Origin: Planctomycetales bacterium
GTDB lineage: Bacteria > 4484-113 > JAFGCY01
Length of the DNA stretch: 11,645 nt
NCBI GenBank assembly: GCA_024645305.1
Contig: JAHEFU010000081.1
Coordinates: 1-11,645 of the forward strand
Reading direction: 5' to 3'
A model generated the notes under the pieces. That model ran no database searches. It saw only the letters and a program-made list of their open reading frames with translations, and was not told the origin of the DNA. How positions within the stretch are numbered: position 1 is the stretch's first letter; every line of letters starts with the position of its first letter. Below are positions 6,108 to 11,645 of this stretch, one piece after another. Position numbers and translations under genes: made by a program.

Positions 6108-7055
6108 TCACTGATTCCCCCGGTACCAGGCCACGAAGCGCTCGATGCCTTCCGCAAGGCTGACGGTCGGAGCATAGCCCAGCTGCTCCCGGGCCAGGCT
6201 GATGTCCGCACAGGTATGCGGAGGGTCACCGGGCTGCTCGGGTAACTCACGGATCCGGGCGGATGTGCCCGTGGCCTGCTCAATCAGGCTGATCATCCCC
6301 CGCAGGCTGTGGCGCTCACTGTCACCGATGTTGTAGACGCCATAGGCAATCTCACTGTCGAGGGCTGCGAGGATTCCGATGACAACGTCGGAAATGTAGG
6401 TGTAGTCCCGGCTGGTGCTGCCATCGCCGTACATCGTGAGTTCCTCGCCATTGAGGATCATGCGCGTGAAGCGGTGGATGGCCATGTCCGGGCGCTGGCG
6501 CTCGCCATGCGCGGTGAAGAATCGCAGGGAAACCATCGGCAGGCCATGCACCTGGTGATAGATGTGGCCGTACTTCTCGCAGGCGATCTTCGTGGCACCG
6601 TAGACGCTGACAGGGCTGAGCAGCGGATCATCCTCACGGTAGGGAATGGCTTCAGACAGCCCATAGGCCGAGGACGTGGAAGCGAGGATGAAACGCGGGT
6701 TGCCATGCCGCTGCGCCGCTTCCAGCAGGTTTATGGTACCGCCGACGTTGACATCGTTGAAGCGTTGCGGCTCTTCAAGGCTCTGGCGGACACCCGCCAG
6801 GGCGGCGAGGTGCACCACGGCATCGAACTGCCCGCGGGCGAACAGGTCAAGCATGCCCTGGGCTTCACAGATGTCGCCCTCCACCACTCCGCATCCGTGC
6901 TGGTCCTCGCACCACGAAAGGTTGCGCCACTTGATTGCCGGATCGTAATAATCATCGAAGTTGTCAAGTATCGTGACCAGCTCGCCACGCCGGAGCAGGG
7001 ATTCGCAGAGATGGCTGCCAATGAAGCCGGCACCGCCAGTGACGAGTACGCGCAT
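6108..7055 (-). CDS. NAD-dependent nucleotide-sugar epimerase/dehydratase (extended SDR, UDP-glucuronate 4-epimerase-like)
   Basis: A 315-residue extended short-chain dehydrogenase of normal length. The Rossmann NAD motif GGAGFIG is at residues 7-13, with Asp31 (LDNFDDYYD) as the probable adenosine-ribose ligand. The catalytic set is Ser/Thr in ASTSSAYG (125-132) and Tyr152-x3-Lys156 (YGATK). RFFTAHGERQRPDMAIHRF (178-196) corresponds to the substrate-binding 'RFFTVYGPxxRPDMA' segment that marks UDP-glucuronate/UDP-galacturonate 4-epimerases, but the usual Val-Tyr-Gly-Pro is Ala-His-Gly-Glu here. The likely role is inverting C4 of a UDP-sugar for polysaccharide synthesis; exact substrate is not certain. 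No glycosyltransferases are adjacent. No Shine-Dalgarno precedes the ATG; TAAACT lies six bases upstream instead. Confidence 0.9.
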   Translation of the reverse strand: MRVLVTGGAGFIGSHLCESLLRRGELVTILDNFDDYYDPAIKWRNLSWCEDQHGCGVVEGDICEAQGMLDLFARGQFDAVVHLAALAGVRQSLEEPQRFNDVNVGGTINLLEAAQRHGNPRFILASTSSAYGLSEAIPYREDDPLLSPVSVYGATKIACEKYGHIYHQVHGLPMVSLRFFTAHGERQRPDMAIHRFTRMILNGEELTMYGDGSTSRDYTYISDVVIGILAALDSEIAYGVYNIGDSERHSLRGMISLIEQATGTSARIRELPEQPGDPPHTCADISLAREQLGYAPTVSLAEGIERFVAWYRGNQ

Positions 7056-7061
7056 GGGGGG

Positions 7062-7067
7062 AGTTTA
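7062..7067 (-). promoter_or_regulatory. Candidate -10 box (TAAACT) for the epimerase gene
   Basis: TAAACT on the minus strand is followed by six C residues and then the ATG at 7055. Spacing and C-rich spacer match the acetyltransferase start (GATAAT, CCCCCG, ATG). No Shine-Dalgarno is present. The -35 region falls on the palindrome at 7075-7091. Confidence 0.38.
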
Positions 7068-7074
7068 CAGGAGG

Positions 7075-7091
7075 TCATGCCCATGGCATGA
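7075..7091. promoter_or_regulatory. Perfect 7-3-7 palindrome over the epimerase -35 region
   Basis: TCATGCC-CAT-GGCATGA: the two seven-base arms are exact reverse complements. With a 17-base spacer from TAAACT, the epimerase -35 would be at 7085-7090, inside the palindrome. An operator for a dimeric regulator is plausible but unproven. Confidence 0.4.
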
Positions 7092-7140
7092 CATCAACCA
7101 CGGATCACGACTCCTGGCTTGCCATTTGCCTGCTTGGCTG

Positions 7141-7157
7141 CCAGACCATGGGTCTGG
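7141..7157. promoter_or_regulatory. Perfect 7-3-7 palindrome over the rarA -35 region
   Basis: CCAGACC-ATG-GGTCTGG: the arms are exact reverse complements. The rarA -35 position (7150-7155, 17 bases before TAAGAT) lies within it. Its arrangement mirrors the palindrome at 7075-7091 on the other side of this divergent gap, though the half-site sequence differs. Confidence 0.4.
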
Positions 7158-7172
7158 CCTCCAGCCACACTC

Positions 7173-7178
7173 TAAGAT
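7173..7178 (+). promoter_or_regulatory. Candidate -10 box (TAAGAT) for rarA
   Basis: TAAGAT is followed by ACTTCC and then the GTG start at 7185. The TAA is itself an in-frame stop, so translation cannot begin further upstream, and no Shine-Dalgarno exists. CACACT at 7167-7172 is an alternative -10, preceded by CAGC as at the starts at 3568 and 8619. Either choice gives a leader of only a few bases. Confidence 0.45.
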
Positions 7179-7184
7179 ACTTCC

Positions 7185-8561
7185 GTGGACACACTCTTCA
7201 CCGACCCGGATGAGCAGAGGCGCCTCACCCCGCTGGCGGAGCGCATGCGCCCCCACTCGCTGGATGAGGTGCTGGGCCAGCCGGAGCTGGTGAAGACGCT
7301 CAAGGGCCTCACGCAACAGGCCGCCTTGCCGAGCATCATCCTCTGGGGACCACCGGGCTGCGGCAAGACCACCATTGCGCGGCTGCTGGCGGGTGAGCGT
7401 TACGAGTTCCTGCCCTTCAGTGCGGTGACGGTCGGCGTGAAGGAAGTCCGCGAGCAGGTGCAGCTGGCCCTGCGCCGACGCCAGAGTGAGAACCGCGGTA
7501 CCCTGCTGTTCCTCGATGAGATCCACCGCTTCAACAAGGCCCAGCAGGATGTACTGCTGCCCCATGTTGAGGCAGGCACACTGGTGCTCGTCGGGGCCAC
7601 GACGGAAAATCCGAGTTTCGAAGTGAATTCAGCCCTGCTCTCGCGTTCACGCGTGCTGACCCTGCGCGGGCTGGAACCAGATGAACTGCAAGATCTTTTG
7701 CTGCGCGCCATGACGGATCAGGCCAGCGGGCTGGGCCGCAGTCCCGCTGAGATTGACGACGAAGTACTGGATGCCATTTCGCAGTTCGCCGCCGGGGATG
7801 CGCGCTTCGCGCTGAATACCCTCGAAATCTGTGACAACCTCAGCCGCAGTCCGCGAACTGCCGGACAGGACGAGGGACAGGAACAGGGGGAATCCGCAAC
7901 CGGCGATGGTCGGATCACGATGGCAATCCTGCAGGAAGCCGTGGCCGGGCGGGCGCTGCACTATGACAAGGGTGGCGAGGAACACTACAACATCATTTCC
8001 GCCCTGCACAAGGCCGTACGCGGTTCGGATCCGGATGCAGCGCTGTACTGGACGGCACGCATGCTGGAAAGCGGGGAGGACCCGAAGTATGTCGTCAGGC
8101 GCATGATCCGTATGGCCAGCGAAGATATAGGCCTGGCCGACCCCTGGGCACTGGTACATGCCAGTGCTACCCGGGATGCGGTGGAATTCCTCGGGATGCC
8201 GGAATGCAACAATGCGGTGGCCCAGCTGGCAATCTACCTGGCCTGTGCACCGAAGAGCAACGGAGTGTACCTCTCCTGGAAGAATGCCCAGCAGGCCGTG
8301 CAGGAGCATGGCGCTCTGCCTGTACCGCTGCATATCCGCAATGCCCCGACAAAGCTTATGCAGGAGCTGGACTACGGCAAGGGCTACAAATACGCCCAGG
8401 AGTACAAGGGCGGTTTCGTGCCTGACAATTACTGGCCCGAGAGGCTGGCCGAAGATCCGCCGAAGCTGCTGCAACTCAAGGGCCGCGGCATGGAGAAGGG
8501 CCTGCTGGAGCGCCTGCGCCACTGGTGGGGTGAACGCTTCAGCGTCGAGGATGAGCAGTAG
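7185..8561 (+). CDS. rarA: Replication-associated recombination protein A (RarA/MgsA), AAA+ ATPase
   Basis: A 458-residue cytosolic AAA+ ATPase of the clamp-loader-like RarA/MgsA/WRNIP1 family, which acts at stalled replication forks with SSB. Visible are the family N-terminus PLAERMRPHSLDEVLGQ (16-32), Walker A GPPGCGKT (55-62), Walker B LLFLDE (107-112), sensor 1 GATTENPSFEVN (137-148), the arginine-finger segment LLSRSRV (151-157), and the C-terminal MgsA tetramerisation region ending YKGGFVPDNYWPERL. A polar stretch around 218-235 (AGQDEGQEQGESATGD) looks like a loop insertion. The start must be GTG 7185: an in-frame TAA lies 12 bases upstream, and the next ATG would remove the conserved PLAER. 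No Shine-Dalgarno is present. Confidence 0.97.
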   Translation: MDTLFTDPDEQRRLTPLAERMRPHSLDEVLGQPELVKTLKGLTQQAALPSIILWGPPGCGKTTIARLLAGERYEFLPFSAVTVGVKEVREQVQLALRRRQSENRGTLLFLDEIHRFNKAQQDVLLPHVEAGTLVLVGATTENPSFEVNSALLSRSRVLTLRGLEPDELQDLLLRAMTDQASGLGRSPAEIDDEVLDAISQFAAGDARFALNTLEICDNLSRSPRTAGQDEGQEQGESATGDGRITMAILQEAVAGRALHYDKGGEEHYNIISALHKAVRGSDPDAALYWTARMLESGEDPKYVVRRMIRMASEDIGLADPWALVHASATRDAVEFLGMPECNNAVAQLAIYLACAPKSNGVYLSWKNAQQAVQEHGALPVPLHIRNAPTKLMQELDYGKGYKYAQEYKGGFVPDNYWPERLAEDPPKLLQLKGRGMEKGLLERLRHWWGERFSVEDEQ

Positions 8562-8581
8562 TCCCTGCTAAGTCCTCGCTG
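8540..8581 (+). terminator. Long imperfect hairpin spanning the rarA stop codon
   Basis: CAGCG-AGGA (8540-8544 and 8548-8551, with a TCG bulge) pairs with TCCTCGCTG (8573-8581), and inside it AGCAG (8554-8558) pairs with CTGCT (8565-8569) around a six-base loop. The stop codon lies in the loop. No T-run follows, so this may be a Rho-type end, a 3' RNA stabiliser, or nothing. Confidence 0.35.
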
Positions 8582-8603
8582 GCTGAACCAATACACCCGC
8601 AGC

Positions 8604-8609
8604 TACAAT
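8604..8609 (+). promoter_or_regulatory. Candidate -10 box (TACAAT) for the small membrane protein gene
   Basis: TACAAT matches TATAAT at five of six positions and lies nine bases before the ATG at 8619, with no Shine-Dalgarno between. The preceding CAGC also precedes the -10 box of the gene at 3568. No clear -35 is seen. It implies transcription separate from rarA, with a leader of about 0-3 bases. Confidence 0.45.
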
Positions 8610-8618
8610 TGATCCAAC

Positions 8619-9005
8619 ATGGATCCGCAGATCAGCACGGATTGGATCAGCCAGGCGCTGATCCTGCTCCTGAGCTGGGTGGTGCTGCCACTCGGACTGC
8701 TGTTGTGGCAACTGTTCGACAATACCAAGGAAAACCCCTTGCATAAAAAGGAGTTGGCCCAGACCAGCGGCTGCTCCTGCCTGACCCAGTTCTGCGCATT
8801 TGTCATTTCCATGATCATTGTTGGCAGCGAACTGCAGGCCGTCGGCGGCGCTATCTACGCCCTGTTGTGCAGTATTGCCTCGTACTTCATCATGCAGGCG
8901 ATCGTGAAGATCCCTGAACCGCAGGCCCGCAGCAGCGCGATCTGGATCGCCATTGTCTCCCTGCCCGCCCAGATCTACGCCTTCGGCTGGGCCATAGGCC
9001 ATTGA
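8619..9005 (+). CDS. Small multi-span membrane protein of unknown function
   Basis: A 128-residue hydrophobic protein. Four likely membrane segments are at about residues 11-32 (SQALILLLSWVVLPLGLLLW), 54-71, 75-95 (AVGGAIYALLCSIASYFIMQ) and 106-125 (AIWIAIVSLPAQIYAFGWAI), with a charged loop DNTKENPLHKKELAQ (34-48) after the first. No family is recognised and no transport or catalytic motif is seen. It lies 57 bases after rarA on the same strand, separated by a hairpin and with its own -10-like element, so a joint transcript with rarA is not assured. It converges on the RAYT gene. Coding is supported by a consistent membrane-protein pattern and by third-position bias; function is unknown. Confidence 0.8.
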   Translation: MDPQISTDWISQALILLLSWVVLPLGLLLWQLFDNTKENPLHKKELAQTSGCSCLTQFCAFVISMIIVGSELQAVGGAIYALLCSIASYFIMQAIVKIPEPQARSSAIWIAIVSLPAQIYAFGWAIGH

Positions 9006-9178
9006 TCAGCAAAAATGCAGTCACCCAGGAAGGCTGAACATGTCAGCTGAGGCTGCAGTCCCGGCAGATCCGCATGGCTGCATCCAACAGGCTCTGACAA
9101 TGCAGACAGGGAAATCCCTGGGGACTCTGTTACCCAACTTGTGTCGAGCCTGCTGCCGCCTGACTTGCATCAGCCCTC
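9006..9178. other. Gene-free gap between convergent genes
   Basis: No convincing reading frame or RNA gene is seen in these 173 bases. They contain the eight-base palindrome TCAGCTGA (9043-9050) and the hairpin at 9107-9120. I found no repeated REP-like palindromes next to the RAYT gene. Confidence 0.6.
9107..9120. terminator. Short symmetric hairpin, possible bidirectional terminator
   Basis: CAGGGA-AA-TCCCTG is a perfect inverted repeat, folding as a five-base-pair stem with a four-base loop. It lies between convergent genes (membrane protein and RAYT). No T-run follows on either strand, so support is positional only. Confidence 0.3.
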
Positions 9179-9802
9179 CTAGCCTGCGGCATCCTCCAGC
9201 AGGGCATCCACCACACTGACAACCCGGCGAATATCCAGGCCACTGGCGGAGCTGTATTCCCAGTCCTCCGCCTGTTCGCACAGCCGCGCGCGGACGGGAT
9301 CATTGTGGATGAATTCAATGGCTGCGAACATATGTTCCTCATCGCGGATCACCTGCTCGCGGTACTGCCTGCTCCAGACCCGGCCGCTGGTGCCGCAGTC
9401 CTCCTCGAAGCGCTCCTCCGTCCAGTCCATCAATGCCAGCAGGACCTGTTCGATCCGGTAGCCTGAGTTGGCACCGACGAGGATATGCATGTGGCTCGGC
9501 ATGATCACGAAACTGACAAGCTCGAACTGTCGACCGTTAAAAGTCTGCAGGGAACGGTCCAGCAGGTCCGCGGCCTGTGGCTGAGCCAGCAGGCAACTGC
9601 CATAGCCACTGTCCAGCAGATGGTGCAGGCGGCGCTGGCGCTCTCGCTGCTGCTCCTGCGGCAGGCTGTCCACCACACTGGCGAGCTTGTCCGCCGGCAG
9701 GGCATCTGCCAGCATGATGGTCACCAGGCGCAGGGCCCCCGGCCCATTGCGCACCAGCAGTGGTGCTTCCGAATAAATCATATTGTGATCGAAGCGGTTC
9801 AT
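9179..9802 (-). CDS. REP-associated tyrosine transposase (RAYT)-like HUH protein
   Basis: A 207-residue protein from ATG 9802. It carries the Y1/HUH nuclease signature: His104-x-His106 in FVIMPSHMHILVG (98-110), a candidate catalytic Tyr147 in VWSRQYREQVIRDEEHM (142-158), and the family C-terminal IHNDPVRARL...WEYSSAS (165-186). RAYT proteins are IS200/IS605-related single-strand nucleases, usually domesticated single-copy genes that act on REP palindromes. The start at 9802 is chosen over an in-frame ATG at 9850 because AAGGGG sits five bases upstream of 9802 and the predicted promoter would begin transcription at about 9823, after 9850. No terminal repeats or REP palindromes were found beside it. 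The gene sits in an AT-rich pocket and has the only consensus TTGACA promoter in the window, which could mean transfer. Family is strong; activity is not shown. Confidence 0.9.
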   Translation of the reverse strand: MNRFDHNMIYSEAPLLVRNGPGALRLVTIMLADALPADKLASVVDSLPQEQQRERQRRLHHLLDSGYGSCLLAQPQAADLLDRSLQTFNGRQFELVSFVIMPSHMHILVGANSGYRIEQVLLALMDWTEERFEEDCGTSGRVWSRQYREQVIRDEEHMFAAIEFIHNDPVRARLCEQAEDWEYSSASGLDIRRVVSVVDALLEDAAG

Positions 9803-9807
9803 ATGCG

Positions 9808-9813
9808 CCCCTT
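9808..9813 (-). promoter_or_regulatory. Shine-Dalgarno-like AAGGGG fixing the RAYT start
   Basis: AAGGGG on the minus strand lies five bases before ATG 9802, supporting that start over the in-frame ATG at 9850. Confidence 0.55.
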
Positions 9814-9829
9814 TACTAATGTTGCTTTT

Positions 9830-9857
9830 ATTGTAACCTGACAGAAACATTTGTCAA
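9830..9857 (-). promoter_or_regulatory. Near-consensus sigma70 promoter of the RAYT gene
   Basis: On the minus strand TTGACA (9852-9857), a 16-base spacer and TACAAT (9830-9835) form the strongest promoter-like pair in the window. Predicted start is about 9823, giving a leader of roughly 20 bases that holds the Shine-Dalgarno. A TGACA-N8-TGTCA inverted repeat (9839-9843 and 9852-9856) overlaps the -35 and spacer and could be an operator. Confidence 0.75.
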
Positions 9858-9983
9858 GTCCCTTTGATCATTTAATATATATTCATTCTGCCATTACATT
9901 ACTATTCTGTCACTCCAAGTACAGGACTACAGCATGGCTCGTACTTAACCGGCAGGCAGCACAGCTGATATCGTTATGCTTTC

Positions 9984-9990
9984 GAGGAGG
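9984..9990 (+). promoter_or_regulatory. Strong Shine-Dalgarno GAGGAGG for the repeat-protein gene
   Basis: GAGGAGG lies seven bases before ATG 9998. It identifies the correct start and frame and shows that this organism also uses classical Shine-Dalgarno initiation. Confidence 0.85.
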
Positions 9991-9997
9991 ATTCATC

Positions 9998-11645
9998 ATG
10001 GGCAAATCCAGGCGATCGAGCGCCAGTATCTCTCGCAGACTCCTGACAGCTATGGCAGTGATGGGGGCCGCCTTCTGTCTGCTGGTCTGTCCCACCGCAA
10101 ACGCTGCGGAATCCAAGGGGGAGTATGGAGATTCCTACACCTCCGGGGAACTGGAAGCGCTGGCAACGGCGATGCGCGCCGGCAACATGACGCTCGCGGA
10201 CCTGCAGTTCGACAAGGATTACGCCCAGGGATACGCCTGCTATACCAGCATCCGCCACATGATGGATGACCCGCTGTACATTGCCAGCTTCATGGACAAC
10301 ATGGCTGCAGGAGCGCAGGTGTCCGGACCGGACCTGTTGCGCCTGATGGTCAATGCTGATTCCCTGGCCCGGGAGGCACACAACAGCGACTGGACAGCCA
10401 GCGAGCCGCGCCCGGCTCCGGCCAGCCTGGAGGAACTGATCGCATTGATCAGCACGGTCGCCGGCATCCCCGCTGCACCACTGACCGGAGCGGAGCATGA
10501 GCTGCTGCGCCGGAGCATCGTCAAGTCCATGGCCTGGCATGATGTGGAGAAGGGCTTTCGCGATGAAGCAGCTGAAGCTGCGGATTCCGCTGCAACGGAA
10601 GATGCCGAAGAGCTGTACAAGCTCATGGGCCGCGCCCAGGCTCACCCTGACATGATCTACGCTGAACTGTTCAACCTGCGCGACAGTCTGCTGGCCATGG
10701 GACCGGATTCCGAAATCTTTCCGCGTGACAAGGTCCGGGTGATTCAGACAGAGATGGGACAGATGGCCCTGGGCACTCCCGGTGACGACTACTACAGCGG
10801 CGATTTCGCCATTCTCATAGATCCCGGTGGCAACGATACCTATCACAATTGCCGCATCGGTGCCGCCTTCGGCCAGCGCAGCTACGGTCCACGTCTCGCG
10901 GATGGCCTGGAGGCTACCGGTGCCTCCGCGGACTTCTCGCCTCTGGGCAATGGCCGCTTCGGCTTCTTCCTTGATATGGCTGGCGACGACCTCTATGACT
11001 GTGCCAATGTCGACATCACACTCGGCGCAGCCGTGCTGGGCACGGGACTGTTCTACGACCTGGGCGGCGGGGATGACCGTTATTTCGCGGGCAGTGTCAG
11101 CCTCGGTGCGGCAATGTGCGGAATCGCCACGTTCTATGACGATGGCGGCTCGGACAGCTACAGCGGAAAGACATATACACAGGGAGCGGCGGGTTTCGGC
11201 TATGGCATCATGCTGGATGACAGCCAGGGGGATACTCCGGAATTCGACATTGCGGAAGGCAACGAAACCGAGATCGATTCCCACGAACGGCAGCCGCATG
11301 TCAGCCCGGACGTGCTGTCGCTGGTTGACAACGACAGCTACACGGCCTGGAGCGAGGCTCAGGCCTTCGCCCGCACAAGTGGCGTGGCACTGTGCATCAA
11401 CACCCGCGGCAACGAAGTCTATGAAGCCGGCGGGGTCTATCTGCATGCCCCGCTGTTCGGTGACCGCTACCAGTCGTTCAGCCAGGGCTTCGCCATCGGT
11501 GAACGTGACATTGACTACGCCGGCGGTATCGCGATGCTGATTGACCAAGCGGGCAACGACCGCTACCTCGGTGACATCTACAACCAGGGCGTGGGCTACT
11601 GGTACAGCGGCGGCTTCCTCTGGGACGGCGCCGGCAACGACATGT
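9998..11645 (+). CDS. Secreted protein with repeated D-x-x-G-x-D-x-Y motifs, 3' end outside window
   Basis: The frame is open for 549 residues from ATG 9998 to the window edge; the C-terminus is missing. Residues 1-36 are a Sec signal peptide with a basic n-region (KSRRSS...SRR), a hydrophobic core and a cleavage site after ANA (34-36). Residues 38-260 are mostly helical and unrecognised. From about 270 a repeat appears: hydrophobic-D-x-[GA]-G-x-D-x-Y at 275-282, 326-333, 354-362, 381-388, 516-523 and 543 onward, with a degenerate copy near 468-475. Closest copies are 27-28 residues apart, and the intervening part is Gly/Ala-rich (TQGAAGFGYG). Regular spacing and acidic turns suggest a beta-solenoid, possibly binding calcium; that is inference. 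An insertion at about 410-510 interrupts the array. A GAGGAGG Shine-Dalgarno sets the start. I know of no assigned function. Confidence 0.85.
   Translation, partial: MGKSRRSSASISRRLLTAMAVMGAAFCLLVCPTANAAESKGEYGDSYTSGELEALATAMRAGNMTLADLQFDKDYAQGYACYTSIRHMMDDPLYIASFMDNMAAGAQVSGPDLLRLMVNADSLAREAHNSDWTASEPRPAPASLEELIALISTVAGIPAAPLTGAEHELLRRSIVKSMAWHDVEKGFRDEAAEAADSAATEDAEELYKLMGRAQAHPDMIYAELFNLRDSLLAMGPDSEIFPRDKVRVIQTEMGQMALGTPGDDYYSGDFAILIDPGGNDTYHNCRIGAAFGQRSYGPRLADGLEATGASADFSPLGNGRFGFFLDMAGDDLYDCANVDITLGAAVLGTGLFYDLGGGDDRYFAGSVSLGAAMCGIATFYDDGGSDSYSGKTYTQGAAGFGYGIMLDDSQGDTPEFDIAEGNETEIDSHERQPHVSPDVLSLVDNDSYTAWSEAQAFARTSGVALCINTRGNEVYEAGGVYLHAPLFGDRYQSFSQGFAIGERDIDYAGGIAMLIDQAGNDRYLGDIYNQGVGYWYSGGFLWDGAGNDM

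Larger units (their letters stand above)
9803..9997. other. AT-rich divergent intergenic region
   Basis: This gap between the RAYT gene and the repeat-protein gene is visibly AT-rich (for example AATATATATT at 9874-9883) compared with its GC-rich surroundings. It contains the RAYT promoter, the start-proximal signals of the next gene, and a 6-base inverted repeat AAGTAC/GTACTT (9917-9922 and 9941-9946) with an 18-base loop. For the rightward gene the best promoter guess, TTAACC (9945-9950) with TATCGT (9969-9974), is weak. Confidence 0.5.

Noticed and set aside
7647..8522. A 291-codon open frame on the minus strand opposite rarA
   Set aside because: It lies fully within the certain rarA gene; the translation is low-complexity Ala/Gln/Leu/Val text typical of an antisense shadow.
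9006..9178. REP-type palindromes or insertion-sequence ends beside the RAYT gene
   Set aside because: Only short isolated inverted repeats were found (TCAGCTGA and CAGGGA-AA-TCCCTG); none is repeated and no target-site duplication could be seen.
9803..9850. Longer RAYT start at ATG 9850
   Set aside because: The TTGACA/TACAAT promoter would start transcription downstream of it, and AAGGGG is placed correctly for ATG 9802.
9974..11548. A 524-codon open frame on the minus strand opposite the secreted repeat protein
   Set aside because: It is antisense to a frame with a strong Shine-Dalgarno, signal peptide and regular repeats. High-GC genes of this kind often leave the opposite strand open, and its translation has no recognisable domain.
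1..11645. CRISPR array, prophage, toxin-antitoxin or defence island
   Set aside because: No spaced direct repeats, integrase, phage structural genes or known defence domains were seen on either strand.

Overview
The window is GC-rich bacterial chromosome with mixed strand use: nine or ten protein genes and one tRNA, and no sign of phage, CRISPR, plasmid or defence genes. The lineage cannot be named from this sequence alone. A lipobox exporter, a dockerin-bearing subtilase, a secreted Asp/Gly-rich repeat protein and sigma70-like TATAAT boxes would suit a diderm environmental bacterium with many secreted modular proteins (for example FCB or PVC-type lineages). That is an inference.

Layout: (1) minus strand 1-3497: a GNAT acetyltransferase running off the left edge, a large subtilisin-like lipoprotein protease with a C-terminal dockerin, and tRNA-Ser(UGA) with encoded CCA. 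(2) 3568-3882 plus: a small acidic, lysine-free unknown protein. (3) 3892-5363 minus: a RanBP2-type zinc-ribbon reading frame and a membrane/helical protein in another frame. They look like one gene broken by a frameshift. (4) 5522-6079 plus: PduO-type cobalamin adenosyltransferase. (5) 6108-7055 minus: NAD-dependent sugar epimerase. (6) 7185-9005 plus: RarA recombination ATPase, then a small multi-span membrane protein. (7) 9179-9802 minus: a RAYT-family HUH transposase-like gene in an AT-rich pocket. (8) 9998 to the right edge, plus: a secreted protein with repeated D-x-x-G-x-D-x-Y motifs, open at the right edge. No gene-free stretch exceeds 300 bases; the longest are 9803-9997 and 9006-9178.

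The genes do not form an obvious pathway: the window mixes housekeeping functions (tRNA, RarA, corrinoid activation, sugar nucleotide metabolism) with surface or secreted proteins. The most coherent signal is regulatory. Six genes have no Shine-Dalgarno sequence but carry a -10-like hexamer only 6 or 9 bases before the start codon, as expected for leaderless or nearly leaderless mRNAs. Three other genes have classical Shine-Dalgarno sites. The best candidates for undescribed biology are this start architecture, the Asp-Gly repeat secreted protein, the lipoprotein-dockerin protease and the frame-split zinc-ribbon membrane protein.
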